Origin: Cytophagia bacterium
Lineage (GTDB): Bacteria > Bacteroidota > Bacteroidia > Cytophagales > Cyclobacteriaceae
Assembly (NCBI GenBank): GCA_013373005.1
Contig: JABXIP010000468.1
Location: 1 to 10,276 of the forward strand
Reading direction: 5' to 3'
Length of the DNA: 10,276 nt
Positions 1-6,285 of this stretch are shown here, piece by piece (the first letter of the stretch is position 1; every line of letters starts with the position of its first letter). Under the pieces are notes generated by a model that was not told the origin of the DNA, ran no database searches, and saw only the letters and a program-made list of their open reading frames with translations. Both the position numbers and the translations under genes were made by a program.

Positions 1-644
1 CGGCTGGTTTTTTCATCGAGTACAGACTGCATAATCTGTGAGCCGTAAACGAAGATGAACATGTAAATCATAAAGCCCATACCATAGCCAACTGCATAAC
101 TGAGGCCGCTATTACTTTCTTTGGCTTCTCCGGTTTCTGTTAAGTTGTAGGTATCTAAATTAACGTTGGCCTGAAGACCAGCAACAACGTCTGCATCTAA
201 TCCTGAACGCTGAAGTTTAAGGTCTTTGATACGCCTTTCAATTGCTCCATCAATAGACTCTAAAGTTCTAAAACTTGGGTTTGTTTTCGAATAGAACTCA
301 AATCCCGTAAAGCTTGTCACCGAAATATCACTCAAGTCTAGCTGCGGAATGTAAAGAAGTCCAAAGGCACCAGCATCTTCAAATTTTGCTTTTTGATCTG
401 CCAAGTCTCCTGAAACAAAGGTGAAATCGTAGCCACTCACATTGAACACCCCTTCGAAATAGCCACTTTCATCTAATACATGAATCTCGTCATGTCTGGA
501 ATCTTTATCGCGAGTAGCGAAATAGGCGATCGTAAAAATAATAGCCGGAATGACCAGCGGAGTCAAGATGGTTGCCAAAAGAAATGACTTCTTCTTTACT
601 CTGGTTAAGTATTCTCTCTTAAGAACTAGGAATATCTGATTCAT
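1..644 (-). CDS. ABC-2 type transporter permease, N-terminal part (runs off left edge)
   Basis: Membrane subunit of an ABC exporter resembling the NatB/YhaP group; the substrate cannot be read from sequence. About 214 codons are visible. The ATG at 644-642 overlaps the TGA of the ATPase gene (643-641) as ATGA, so the two are probably translationally coupled. A GGAGG sits a few bases before the ATG, inside the ATPase gene. The protein starts MNQIFLVLKREYLTRVKKKS, the basic lead-in typical of the family. It continues with a first membrane helix at about residues 21-43, a large hydrophilic extracytoplasmic loop to about residue 180, and a second helix at about 183-203. It is cut at the motif QSVLDEKTS, which in full-length relatives precedes the remaining membrane helices. 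The gene is intact as far as it is seen. The family call is strong; the transported substrate is unknown. Confidence 0.88.
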   Translation of the reverse strand, partial: MNQIFLVLKREYLTRVKKKSFLLATILTPLVIPAIIFTIAYFATRDKDSRHDEIHVLDESGYFEGVFNVSGYDFTFVSGDLADQKAKFEDAGAFGLLYIPQLDLSDISVTSFTGFEFYSKTNPSFRTLESIDGAIERRIKDLKLQRSGLDADVVAGLQANVNLDTYNLTETGEAKESNSGLSYAVGYGMGFMIYMFIFVYGSQIMQSVLDEKTS

Positions 645-1549
645 GACTGGCCTCCTTTCACTAAGCTGATGAAAATATCGTTGATAGATGGAATGACTTC
701 AATAAATGAGTGTACTTCAATTTTGCTGATCAGCTCTTGAAGCAGCACATTTGGCGACTCTCCATTTTTGGCTTCAATAGTAGCCTTATTCATACCGAGC
801 TCTGAAGTATCTTCTTTCAGAATTGAAACAGTTGTACTCTCCTTCAAATCGCCCTTATAGATCACCTCATACTGGTTCAGCTTGAATTCATTCTTAATTT
901 CTTGCTTCTTACCATCCAGAATCTTCTGCGACTTATTGATAAGTGCAATATGATCACAAAGCTGCTCCACAGATTCCATTCTGTGAGTTGAGAAAATGAC
1001 AGTAGCTCCCTTTTCGCGCAGCTCAAAAATCTCATCCTTAATAAGGTTAGCATTTACCGGGTCGAAGCCGGAGAATGGTTCATCCAGAATAAGTAGATCC
1101 GGCTCATGAAGTACAGTAGCGATAAACTGAATTTTCTGAGCCATGCCTTTAGAAAGGTCCTCCACTTTCTTGCCGGCCCACTCTGTAAGCCCAAGTTTTT
1201 CTAACCAGAACTTGATCCGTTTTCTCGCCTCTCCGCTAGAAAGACCTTTGAGTTGAGCCAAATACATAAGCTGTTCACCCACCTTCATCTTTTTATAAAG
1301 ACCTCGCTCTTCAGGTAGGTAGCCAATTACTCCAATGTGCTTCGGATCGAGCTTTTCACCATTGATGAAAACCTGACCCTCATCGGCCATAATAATCTGA
1401 TTGACAATACGGATGAGGGTAGTTTTTCCCGCTCCGTTAGGTCCCAAAAGCCCAAAAATGGACTGCTTTGGAATGCTGATGCTGACGTCATTCAAGGCAG
1501 TATGCTCTGCATAGCGCTTGGTGACATTATTCGCCTCTAGAATGTTCAA
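641..1549 (-). CDS. ABC transporter ATP-binding protein, NatA-like
   Basis: Cytoplasmic ATPase that drives the permease encoded directly downstream. In the 302-residue product I see Walker A GPNGAGKTT (36-44), the ABC signature LSKGM (132-136), Walker B LLILDEP (152-158) and the H-loop His189 in STHRME. The Q-loop position reads LPEER (about 79-83), as in NatA-type exporters. The last 80 or so residues form a separate C-terminal domain of the DUF4162 kind common in this group. The start is odd. The reading frame has no ATG between its upstream in-frame stop (TAA, about 30 nt back) and the family's conserved N-terminus MNILEANNVTKRY, so initiation must be at TTG (1549-1547) or another non-ATG codon. 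The next gene begins inside its stop codon. Exporters of this group have been linked to sodium, drugs or exoprotein effects; no substrate is evident here. Confidence 0.93.
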   Translation of the reverse strand: MNILEANNVTKRYAEHTALNDVSISIPKQSIFGLLGPNGAGKTTLIRIVNQIIMADEGQVFINGEKLDPKHIGVIGYLPEERGLYKKMKVGEQLMYLAQLKGLSSGEARKRIKFWLEKLGLTEWAGKKVEDLSKGMAQKIQFIATVLHEPDLLILDEPFSGFDPVNANLIKDEIFELREKGATVIFSTHRMESVEQLCDHIALINKSQKILDGKKQEIKNEFKLNQYEVIYKGDLKESTTVSILKEDTSELGMNKATIEAKNGESPNVLLQELISKIEVHSFIEVIPSINDIFISLVKGGQS

Positions 1550-1570
1550 ATCGGTTTGAGTTTTAGTTGA

Positions 1571-1661
1571 CTTAAATTAAGAGCTTTTAAACCGGAAGTG
1601 AAAAAAGCCCATACTAATTTGAACAAAAGCAATGAGCTGCTCAGCACTATTCGCTTAAGCG
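1571..1661. promoter_or_regulatory. Three short palindromes upstream of the ABC ATPase gene
   Basis: The 156-bp gap between the secreted-protein gene and the ABC ATPase gene contains three short perfect palindromes: CTTAA-A-TTAAG at 1571-1581, TGAGC-T-GCTCA at 1633-1643 and CGCTTAAGCG at 1652-1661. They lie 22 to about 112 nt upstream of the TTG start on the minus strand. They could be operator sites for the exporter operon, or chance symmetry in an AT-rich gap. I found no TAnnTTTG -7 element here. Confidence 0.2.
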
Positions 1662-1705
1662 GAACATTGAAGCCGCATGTGGAATATGAAGTGCCTGAGT
1701 TTAGA

Positions 1706-2593
1706 CTACTTGTTGTTGAAAATAACGCTACCCATGGAAAGGTCTATGTTGAAAGTAAGCACGTTTTGGGCATTGGGCGAATAGCTTGAGCTTACGAAAA
1801 CATTCTCTTTTACCTTTTCAAAACCTGCCGGTATTTTGAACTTGCGGTAAGAAGTATCCTTCATTCTCACTATTACGGGAACATCTTCAATTGGCAGGTT
1901 AATGGTTAGACTACCAGCACCTACACTAGCCCAAATGTCACTTGGCATTTGCGGCTGATCATCGAAGTCTAAAGTAAGGTTACCGAAACCTACTTCGGCC
2001 AAAATATTTTTTGCTCGTGCAAGATCCAATCTTTCAATCTCAACATCACCCATGTCAACAGACACTATCAAAGTATCCATTTCCATCCTGTTCTGAATTT
2101 TTGAAAGGTAACCAACTTTCACATGAGCGTTACCTGAGGTAATTTTGCAGCTTTCTACCGCGATATCTGAAAGATCTATATAAGCCTTGCCCACGCCATA
2201 GTTCAGGTCTAGTATATATGGCCTATAGTCTGTGAAATAGATATTCCAGTAGTTTTCTGAGTCGGTAGTCTTCTTTCCGAAGATCTTGGAAAGTTTAGAA
2301 CCGAAGCCTTCCTTTCCATTGTCTTTGAGGTTGAGCCAGGCATGGAGGGTATTTCCTTCCATTTGCTCACCAAAATCAGAGGTAATGAACTCTTCATTAT
2401 GGTTGCCCATAATATTGATGGGAGTTTCACCCATACGGGTACGGATTTCGCAGGTGCCTGAAGAGGCCTTTAAAGAAAAGTGAATCCTTTCGCAAGACTC
2501 ATCACCTTCAACAGTGAAGTGTTTCTTTGTCTGTGCCAGCCCTTCTATTCCAACTGCTCCTATGATGGCTAACAGAAAAAGTATTTTTTGCAT
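1706..2593 (-). CDS. Secreted beta-repeat protein, LiaF-C/DUF4097-like ('toastrack') fold
   Basis: A 295-residue exported protein of unknown exact role. Residues 1-21 form a clear signal peptide: Lys at 3, a hydrophobic core, and a likely cleavage near GLA-Q. There is no lipobox cysteine and no other membrane helix, so the mature protein should be periplasmic or secreted. From about residue 125 it repeats short strands with alternating Gly and hydrophobic residues: PYILDLNYGVGKAYIDLSDI, ITSGNAHVKVG, VDMGDVEIERLD, VGFGNLTLDF, VGAGSLTINLP and LSMGSVIF. This is the pattern of the beta-solenoid-like LiaF C-terminal/DUF4097 group, in which each turn reads as 'structure, then GxGxxxI'. In Firmicutes LiaF senses envelope stress; carrying that role over to this protein is inference. 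It stands alone, with non-coding gaps on both sides. The N-terminal 100 residues have no recognised domain. Confidence 0.6.
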   Translation of the reverse strand: MQKILFLLAIIGAVGIEGLAQTKKHFTVEGDESCERIHFSLKASSGTCEIRTRMGETPINIMGNHNEEFITSDFGEQMEGNTLHAWLNLKDNGKEGFGSKLSKIFGKKTTDSENYWNIYFTDYRPYILDLNYGVGKAYIDLSDIAVESCKITSGNAHVKVGYLSKIQNRMEMDTLIVSVDMGDVEIERLDLARAKNILAEVGFGNLTLDFDDQPQMPSDIWASVGAGSLTINLPIEDVPVIVRMKDTSYRKFKIPAGFEKVKENVFVSSSYSPNAQNVLTFNIDLSMGSVIFNNK

Positions 2594-2604
2594 GCTCTAG
2601 CTTA

Positions 2605-2644
2605 CGGTTTGTATAAAGATTGGGTTGCAATCCTATGTAAACCG
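2605..2644. other. Imperfect hairpin in the leader of the secreted-protein gene
   Basis: Arms 2605-2615 and 2634-2644 pair over 11 positions, nine Watson-Crick and two G-U if the plus strand is the RNA. An inner stem at 2618-2622/2628-2632 (GATTG/CAATC) closes a 5-nt loop. It begins 12 nt upstream of the ATG of the minus-strand gene. On the minus-strand transcript the two wobble positions become C-A mismatches, so the fold fits a plus-strand RNA or DNA-level symmetry better. The function is unknown. Confidence 0.3.
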
Positions 2645-2697
2645 AATAATACGGGTTTTAAGCGGAAATAGTTAGGGCTTTTTTATGAGGGAAGAAA

Positions 2698-2786
2698 TCG
2701 TCATTCAGAGTGGAGCGGAGATTCTTCTAAGTGATAAGGAGATTCTTCGGTCGTCCCGAGGCATCGGGACTCCCTCTGAATGACGA
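2698..2786. repeat. Inverted-repeat element, probable interspersed REP/MITE-like repeat
   Basis: An 89-bp unit downstream of dnaJ. Its ends are a perfect 13-bp inverted repeat: TCGTCATTCAGAG at 2698-2710 and CTCTGAATGACGA at 2774-2786. Inside are a perfect 7-bp stem with a 4-nt loop (GTCCCGA at 2753-2759, TCGGGAC at 2764-2770) and a direct repeat GGAGATTCTTC at 2717-2727 and 2738-2748, 21 bp apart. From memory, sequences of this kind (CGTCATTC... GAAGAATCTC) recur between genes in many Bacteroidetes genomes, but the copy number here cannot be seen. It contains no ORF. It could also act as a processing or termination structure for the grpE-dnaJ transcript. Confidence 0.7.
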
Positions 2787-2802
2787 ATTAATGATGGGTT
2801 CT

Positions 2803-3918
2803 CTAGAAGAACTCTTTAATCTTCTCGAAGAAACCTTTTTCTCCTTTGCCAGGAGCAGGGGCAAAGTTTTCGGAGGCTCTTAGTTTTTCGAGCATCTCCG
2901 TTTCTTCTTTGCTTAGCTTCTTAGGCGTCCATACATTCACATGAATCAGCTGATCGCCTTTGCCGTAACCGTTGATGTCTTTGATTCCCTTGCCTCTTAA
3001 GCGAAGAATCTTTCCACTTTGGGTTCCCGGATCTATCTTAATGCGTACTTTTCCGTCAATAGTAGGCACTTCCATGCTACCCCCTAAGGCCGCATCTACA
3101 AAGCTTACATAAAGGTCGTAGACTACATTGTTTCCGTCACGCTTCAATTGCTCATCTTCAATCTCTTCGATTACGATCAACAAATCACCAGGAATGCCTC
3201 CGCCTGGGGCCATATTTCCTTTGCCCGACATGGAAAGCTGCATGCCATCACCAACACCCGCAGGAATCTTAATCGGAATCACTTCCTCTTTCATTTCCAG
3301 ACCTGTGCTATCTACTCCCGGAGGACGATGGTCTATGGTTTTACCTGAACCACTGCAGGTAGAACAGGTGCTTGCAGAAACCATTTGGCCGAGCATGGTA
3401 TTCACCACTTTCTTCATTTGGCCGGTTCCACCACAAGTGTTACAAGTTTTGAAAGTAACTCCGTCTGCATTCAACAGTCGGTTTACTTTAATCTTCTTCT
3501 CAACACCGTTGGCAATTTCTTCCAGTGTCAGCTTGAGCTTGATACGAAGGTTAGAGCCTTTGCGCTGTCTGCGACCACCACCGCCACCAAAGAAGCTTTC
3601 GAACGGACTACCGCCACCACCAAAAATATCTCCGAATTGAGAGAAGATATCTTCCATGTTCATACCACCGCCCTGGCCACCGCCAAAGCCGCCTCGCATA
3701 CCATCATGGCCAAAACGATCATACTGGGCACGCTTGTCTTTGTTGCTCAATACATCGTAGGCTTCGGCAGCTTCTTTGAACTTGTCTTCAGCAGTCGGAT
3801 CGTCCGGATTTTTATCAGGGTGATATTTGATAGCCAGCTTACGATAAGCCTTTTTCAGCTCCTCTTCAGTAGCTGTCTTACTTACTCCTAAAATTTCGTA
3901 GTAGTCTCTTTTTGCCAT
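2803..3918 (-). CDS. dnaJ: Chaperone protein DnaJ (Hsp40), with two of the four usual zinc motifs
   Basis: J-domain co-chaperone that delivers unfolded proteins to DnaK and stimulates its ATPase; cytoplasmic, 371 residues. The J domain spans residues 1-70 with HPD at 33-35. A Gly/Phe-rich linker follows (about 73-117), then the substrate-binding CTD I and II and a C-terminal tail. The cysteine-rich domain has only two CxxCxGxG motifs, C159-NT-C162 and C185-ST-C188, instead of four. The stretch before the first (about 146-158) and after the second (about 193-215) has no cysteine. By spacing these are canonical motifs II and III, so one zinc site remains. As far as I recall, related Flavobacteriia and Cytophagia DnaJ proteins share this. 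The start is 1 nt after the grpE stop codon, with GGAG 6 nt before the ATG inside the end of grpE, so the pair forms one operon. Confidence 0.97.
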   Translation of the reverse strand: MAKRDYYEILGVSKTATEEELKKAYRKLAIKYHPDKNPDDPTAEDKFKEAAEAYDVLSNKDKRAQYDRFGHDGMRGGFGGGQGGGMNMEDIFSQFGDIFGGGGSPFESFFGGGGGRRQRKGSNLRIKLKLTLEEIANGVEKKIKVNRLLNADGVTFKTCNTCGGTGQMKKVVNTMLGQMVSASTCSTCSGSGKTIDHRPPGVDSTGLEMKEEVIPIKIPAGVGDGMQLSMSGKGNMAPGGGIPGDLLIVIEEIEDEQLKRDGNNVVYDLYVSFVDAALGGSMEVPTIDGKVRIKIDPGTQSGKILRLRGKGIKDINGYGKGDQLIHVNVWTPKKLSKEETEMLEKLRASENFAPAPGKGEKGFFEKIKEFF

Positions 3919-3919
3919 A

Positions 3920-4501
3920 CTAAGCTCCTATCACCACTTTAGCGAAACGAATTACCCTTTCTCCCAGGTAGTAACCCTTTTCAACGGTATCAATAATTTT
4001 TCCTTTCAGCTTTTCGTCTTCTACAGGAAACTGAGTGACAGCCTCATGAAGATCTGCATCAAAGGCAGTTCCTTTTTCGGTATCCATCAATTTCAAGCCT
4101 TTAGACTCGAGCGTTTTCATCAGTTTGGTTGAAATCAGGTTGAAACCTTCTTTCACCGCCTCAATATCTTCTTGACTTTGGTTCGCCTTATTGGCGCGCT
4201 CAAAATCATCTATCGTTGGAAGCAACTCTACCATCAAATCAGAAGAAGCCGTTTTGATGAGATCAATCCTCTCTTTGGCATTTCTTCTTCTGAAGTTTTC
4301 AAATTCAGAGTAAAGCCTCAAGTATTTGTCTTTTGCCTCTGCCAATTCCTGCTCCAACTTTTCTTCGGTAGAAACTTCTGCTTGCTCCTTAGTTTGAGAT
4401 GCTTCTTGCTCTTCTACCATTTCTTCAGTTGCAGTTTGGTTTTCAGCTTCCAATACTTCGTTCTCTTCTTGACTTTTGCTTGCTTTCTTATCCTTTGCCA
4501 T
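3920..4501 (-). CDS. grpE: GrpE, nucleotide exchange factor of DnaK
   Basis: Releases ADP from DnaK so that the Hsp70 cycle can turn over; cytoplasmic dimer. From the ATG at 4501 the product has 193 residues: an acidic, Glu-rich N-terminal tail (about 1-45), a long helix that should form the dimer coiled coil (about 47-95), and the C-terminal beta-wing domain ending in the family signature EKGYYLGERVIRFAKVVIGA. The reading frame stays open 15 codons further upstream, to a TTG at 4546, with another ATG at 4528. I reject these because the upstream codons fall on the sigma-54-like promoter, and MAKDKK is a normal GrpE beginning. dnaJ follows after a single base. dnaK is not in the window. Confidence 0.96.
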   Translation of the reverse strand: MAKDKKASKSQEENEVLEAENQTATEEMVEEQEASQTKEQAEVSTEEKLEQELAEAKDKYLRLYSEFENFRRRNAKERIDLIKTASSDLMVELLPTIDDFERANKANQSQEDIEAVKEGFNLISTKLMKTLESKGLKLMDTEKGTAFDADLHEAVTQFPVEDEKLKGKIIDTVEKGYYLGERVIRFAKVVIGA

Positions 4502-4529
4502 TGTTACACTTATAAACCTCGTGCCCATG

Positions 4530-4546
4530 AGCAATTTTTTTGCCAA
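4530..4546 (-). promoter_or_regulatory. Candidate sigma-54 (RpoN) promoter of grpE-dnaJ
   Basis: On the minus strand the site reads TTGGCAAAAAAATTGCT. Against the sigma-54 consensus TGGCACRNNNNTTGCW it matches every defined position except one (C to A), with the exact GG-N10-GC spacing (GG at 4544-4543, GC at 4532-4531). The predicted transcription start is near 4519, giving an 18-nt leader before the grpE ATG at 4501. No TAnnTTTG (sigma-A type) -7 element occurs in the 104-bp gap. Upstream are small inverted repeats, ACAC-N4-GTGT (4550-4561) and AGCTG-N4-CAGCT (4575-4588), which might bind a regulator. The site is read from sequence only; no activity is shown. Confidence 0.5.
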
Positions 4547-4605
4547 GCAACACTATTGTGTCATTATGGCATAAAGCTGTGGGCAGCTCGAAATATGATG
4601 TCAGC

Positions 4606-5601
4606 TTATTGATTAATTCTTTTCCAAATCAGGTCTTTCAACTCCTGCAAACCCATTTGGGCCACAGAAGAAATAAATACTGATTCGATGTCTTTCGGAA
4701 GCAGTTCTTTCATCTCCTCCATCATTTCCTCATCGAGCATATCGCATTTAGAAATGGCTAGAATTCTCTCTTTGTCGAGCAATTCAGGATTGTATTTTCT
4801 GAGCTCTCCCAACAGAATATCGTACTCCTTTTGAATGTCGGCAGCATCGGCCGGAACTAAGAATAGGAGAATAGAATTTCTTTCGATGTGTCTCAGGAAT
4901 CGGATTCCCAAACCCTTGCCTTCTGCCGCCCCTTCAATGATTCCTGGAATATCGGCCATTACAAAAGATCGGTGATCTCTGTAAGGCACTACTCCAAGAT
5001 TAGGCACCAACGTGGTGAAAGGATAATCTGCAATTTCAGGTTTGGCAGCAGAAACTACCGATAGCAAGGTTGATTTTCCGGCATTCGGGAAGCCAACCAA
5101 ACCAACATCGGCCAAAAGCTTGAGCTCTAGCACCATCAGGTTTTCCTGACCCGATTCGCCCGGTTGTGCAAAGCGTGGGGTTTGGTTGGTAGCAGTTTTG
5201 AAGTGGGTATTTCCCAAACCTCCTCTACCACCCGGAAGTAATACTACCTCCTGGCCATCTTCGGTGATTTCAAAAAGAAACTCCTCTTCCGGTTCGGCAA
5301 TTTTGGCAACAGTACCCAATGGCACATCTAGAATGATGTCTTTACCATCGGCTCCAGTACTTCCATGGCCACTTCCTCCTTCTCCGTTTTCTGCAAAAAC
5401 GTGCTTCTGATAACGAAGATGAAGCAAAGTCCACATCTGCTTGTTACCTCGCAGAATAATGTGGCCACCTCTACCGCCATCGCCACCATCTGGACCACCT
5501 TTCGGCACGTGCTTTTCCCTACGGAAATGCACTGCGCCTGCACCACCGTTTCCTGAACGACAATAGAGTCTTACGTGATCGATGAAATTGGAACCTGCCA
5601 T
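4606..5601 (-). CDS. obg: GTPase Obg/CgtA, without the C-terminal OCT domain
   Basis: Essential ribosome-associated GTPase of the Obg family, acting in assembly of the large ribosomal subunit and in growth control. It has 331 residues. The glycine-rich Obg domain occupies about 1-160 (GNGGAGAVHFRREK, KGGPDGGDGGRGG, LLPGGRGGLGN). The G domain follows with G1 GFPNAGKST (170-178), G2 PFTT (194-197), G3 DIPG (217-220), G4 SKCD (284-287) and G5 SSV (311-313). The protein stops right after the G domain, whereas E. coli (about 390) and B. subtilis (about 428) Obg have a C-terminal extension; the OCT domain is absent. G4 has Ser instead of the usual Asn of NKxD, which is tolerated in several Obg proteins. 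The ATG at 5601 fits the conserved MAGSNFID start. The leader contains a terminator hairpin that ends 14 nt before this ATG. Confidence 0.97.
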   Translation of the reverse strand: MAGSNFIDHVRLYCRSGNGGAGAVHFRREKHVPKGGPDGGDGGRGGHIILRGNKQMWTLLHLRYQKHVFAENGEGGSGHGSTGADGKDIILDVPLGTVAKIAEPEEEFLFEITEDGQEVVLLPGGRGGLGNTHFKTATNQTPRFAQPGESGQENLMVLELKLLADVGLVGFPNAGKSTLLSVVSAAKPEIADYPFTTLVPNLGVVPYRDHRSFVMADIPGIIEGAAEGKGLGIRFLRHIERNSILLFLVPADAADIQKEYDILLGELRKYNPELLDKERILAISKCDMLDEEMMEEMKELLPKDIESVFISSVAQMGLQELKDLIWKRINQ

Positions 5602-5615
5602 GATTTGATATTAAC

Positions 5616-5642
5616 AAAAAAGATGACCAAAGTGGTCATCTT
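5616..5642 (-). terminator. Intrinsic terminator after adk, in the obg leader
   Basis: On the minus strand AAGATGACCA pairs perfectly with TGGTCATCTT (10 bp) around a 3-nt CTT loop, and the right arm runs into a T tract (TTTTTT is the complement of 5616-5621). It lies 26 nt past the adk stop codon. The T tract ends 14 nt upstream of the obg ATG, so it may act as an attenuator of obg rather than as a simple end of the adk transcript. Confidence 0.85.
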
Positions 5643-5667
5643 CAATCATTTATAATTTCAGATATTC

Positions 5668-6243
5668 TTAAACGTGTGCATTGATAGCAGAAGAAATTTC
5701 TTCAAAAATACTATCGATTGTACCCACACCATTGATTTTGCTTGCCTTACCCTGGCCTTCATAAAATGCTGCCACAGGTAATGTTTTATTCAGGTATTCC
5801 TGAATTCTAACATTGATCTTTTCCTCATTCTGATCATCAGCTCTGCCTGAAGTCTTTCCTCTTTCCAGAAGTCTTCTTTTCAACTCATCCTGAGGAACAT
5901 CCAACATAACCATACAGGCAATTTCGGTGTTATGATCTGAGAGTAATTGATCAAGCGCTTCAGCCTGAGCTACAGTTCTAGGGAAACCATCGAAAATAAA
6001 CCCTTTGGCACCTGTATTAGCATTCAGGAAGTCTTCTACCATTCCGATTACTACTTCGTCTGGAACAAGCTTACCATTATCCATAAACGATTGAGCCTTC
6101 TTCCCCAACTCGGTTCCCTCACCCAAATGCTTTCTGAATAAGTCTCCTGTTGATATATGTTTCAGCCCGAATGTTTCTATAATTTTCTCGCTCTGCGTTC
6201 CTTTTCCCGCACCCGGAGGGCCGAACAATACTAGATTAATCAT
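5668..6243 (-). CDS. adk: Adenylate kinase, short-LID type
   Basis: Interconverts AMP + ATP and 2 ADP in the cytoplasm, and so sets the adenylate pool. From the ATG at 6243 it has 191 residues: P-loop GPPGAGKGT (8-16), AMP-binding STGDLFR (31-37) and DGFPRT (85-90), and a short LID segment around RGKTSGRADD (128-137) without the zinc or long insertion, then R146. The length is that of short-form adenylate kinases (about 190) rather than the 214-217 of long forms. The frame is open 9 codons further, to a TTG at 6270, but those residues (MWPCYKIYY) are unlike the family and overlap the likely -7 element, so MINLVLFGPPG is the start. It is followed by a strong terminator, then obg. Confidence 0.97.
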   Translation of the reverse strand: MINLVLFGPPGAGKGTQSEKIIETFGLKHISTGDLFRKHLGEGTELGKKAQSFMDNGKLVPDEVVIGMVEDFLNANTGAKGFIFDGFPRTVAQAEALDQLLSDHNTEIACMVMLDVPQDELKRRLLERGKTSGRADDQNEEKINVRIQEYLNKTLPVAAFYEGQGKASKINGVGTIDSIFEEISSAINAHV

Positions 6244-6267
6244 GTAATAGATTTTATAACAAGGCCA

Positions 6268-6275
6268 CAAATATA
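6268..6275 (-). promoter_or_regulatory. Candidate Bacteroidetes sigma-A -7 element for adk
   Basis: TATATTTG on the minus strand is an exact match to the Bacteroidetes -7 consensus TAnnTTTG. It lies in the 42-bp gap between hpt and adk and ends 24 nt before the adk ATG, so transcription would start with a leader of about 18 nt. The -33 region is weak (TTAAAG about 20 nt upstream, not TTTG). It would let adk be transcribed independently of the upstream peptidase-hpt pair. Confidence 0.4.
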
Positions 6276-6285
6276 ATCATAATCG

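Noticed and set aside
1598..1789. Plus-strand 63-codon ORF (GTG start) between the secreted-protein and ABC ATPase genes
   Set aside because: Its 3' half is antisense to the end of the secreted-protein gene, it has no ATG start or family features, and its length is what chance allows.
3128..3640. Plus-strand 170-codon ORF antisense to dnaJ
   Set aside because: Proline/serine-rich shadow of the glycine-rich dnaJ coding sequence; no domain and no separate start signal.
3385..3891. Second plus-strand 168-codon ORF antisense to dnaJ
   Set aside because: Overlaps the J domain and Gly/Phe linker of a certain gene; composition explained by the opposite strand.
4502..4546. Fifteen-codon N-terminal extension of GrpE from a TTG
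   Set aside because: Falls on the candidate promoter and is unlike GrpE N-termini; the ATG at 4501 is preferred.
4502..4605. CIRCE/HrcA operator before grpE
   Set aside because: No TTAGCACTC-N9-GAGTGCTAA-like repeat is present in the gap.
4172..4612. Plus-strand 146-codon ORF antisense to grpE
   Set aside because: Phe/Leu-rich shadow of the Glu/Lys-rich GrpE coding region; no supporting motif.
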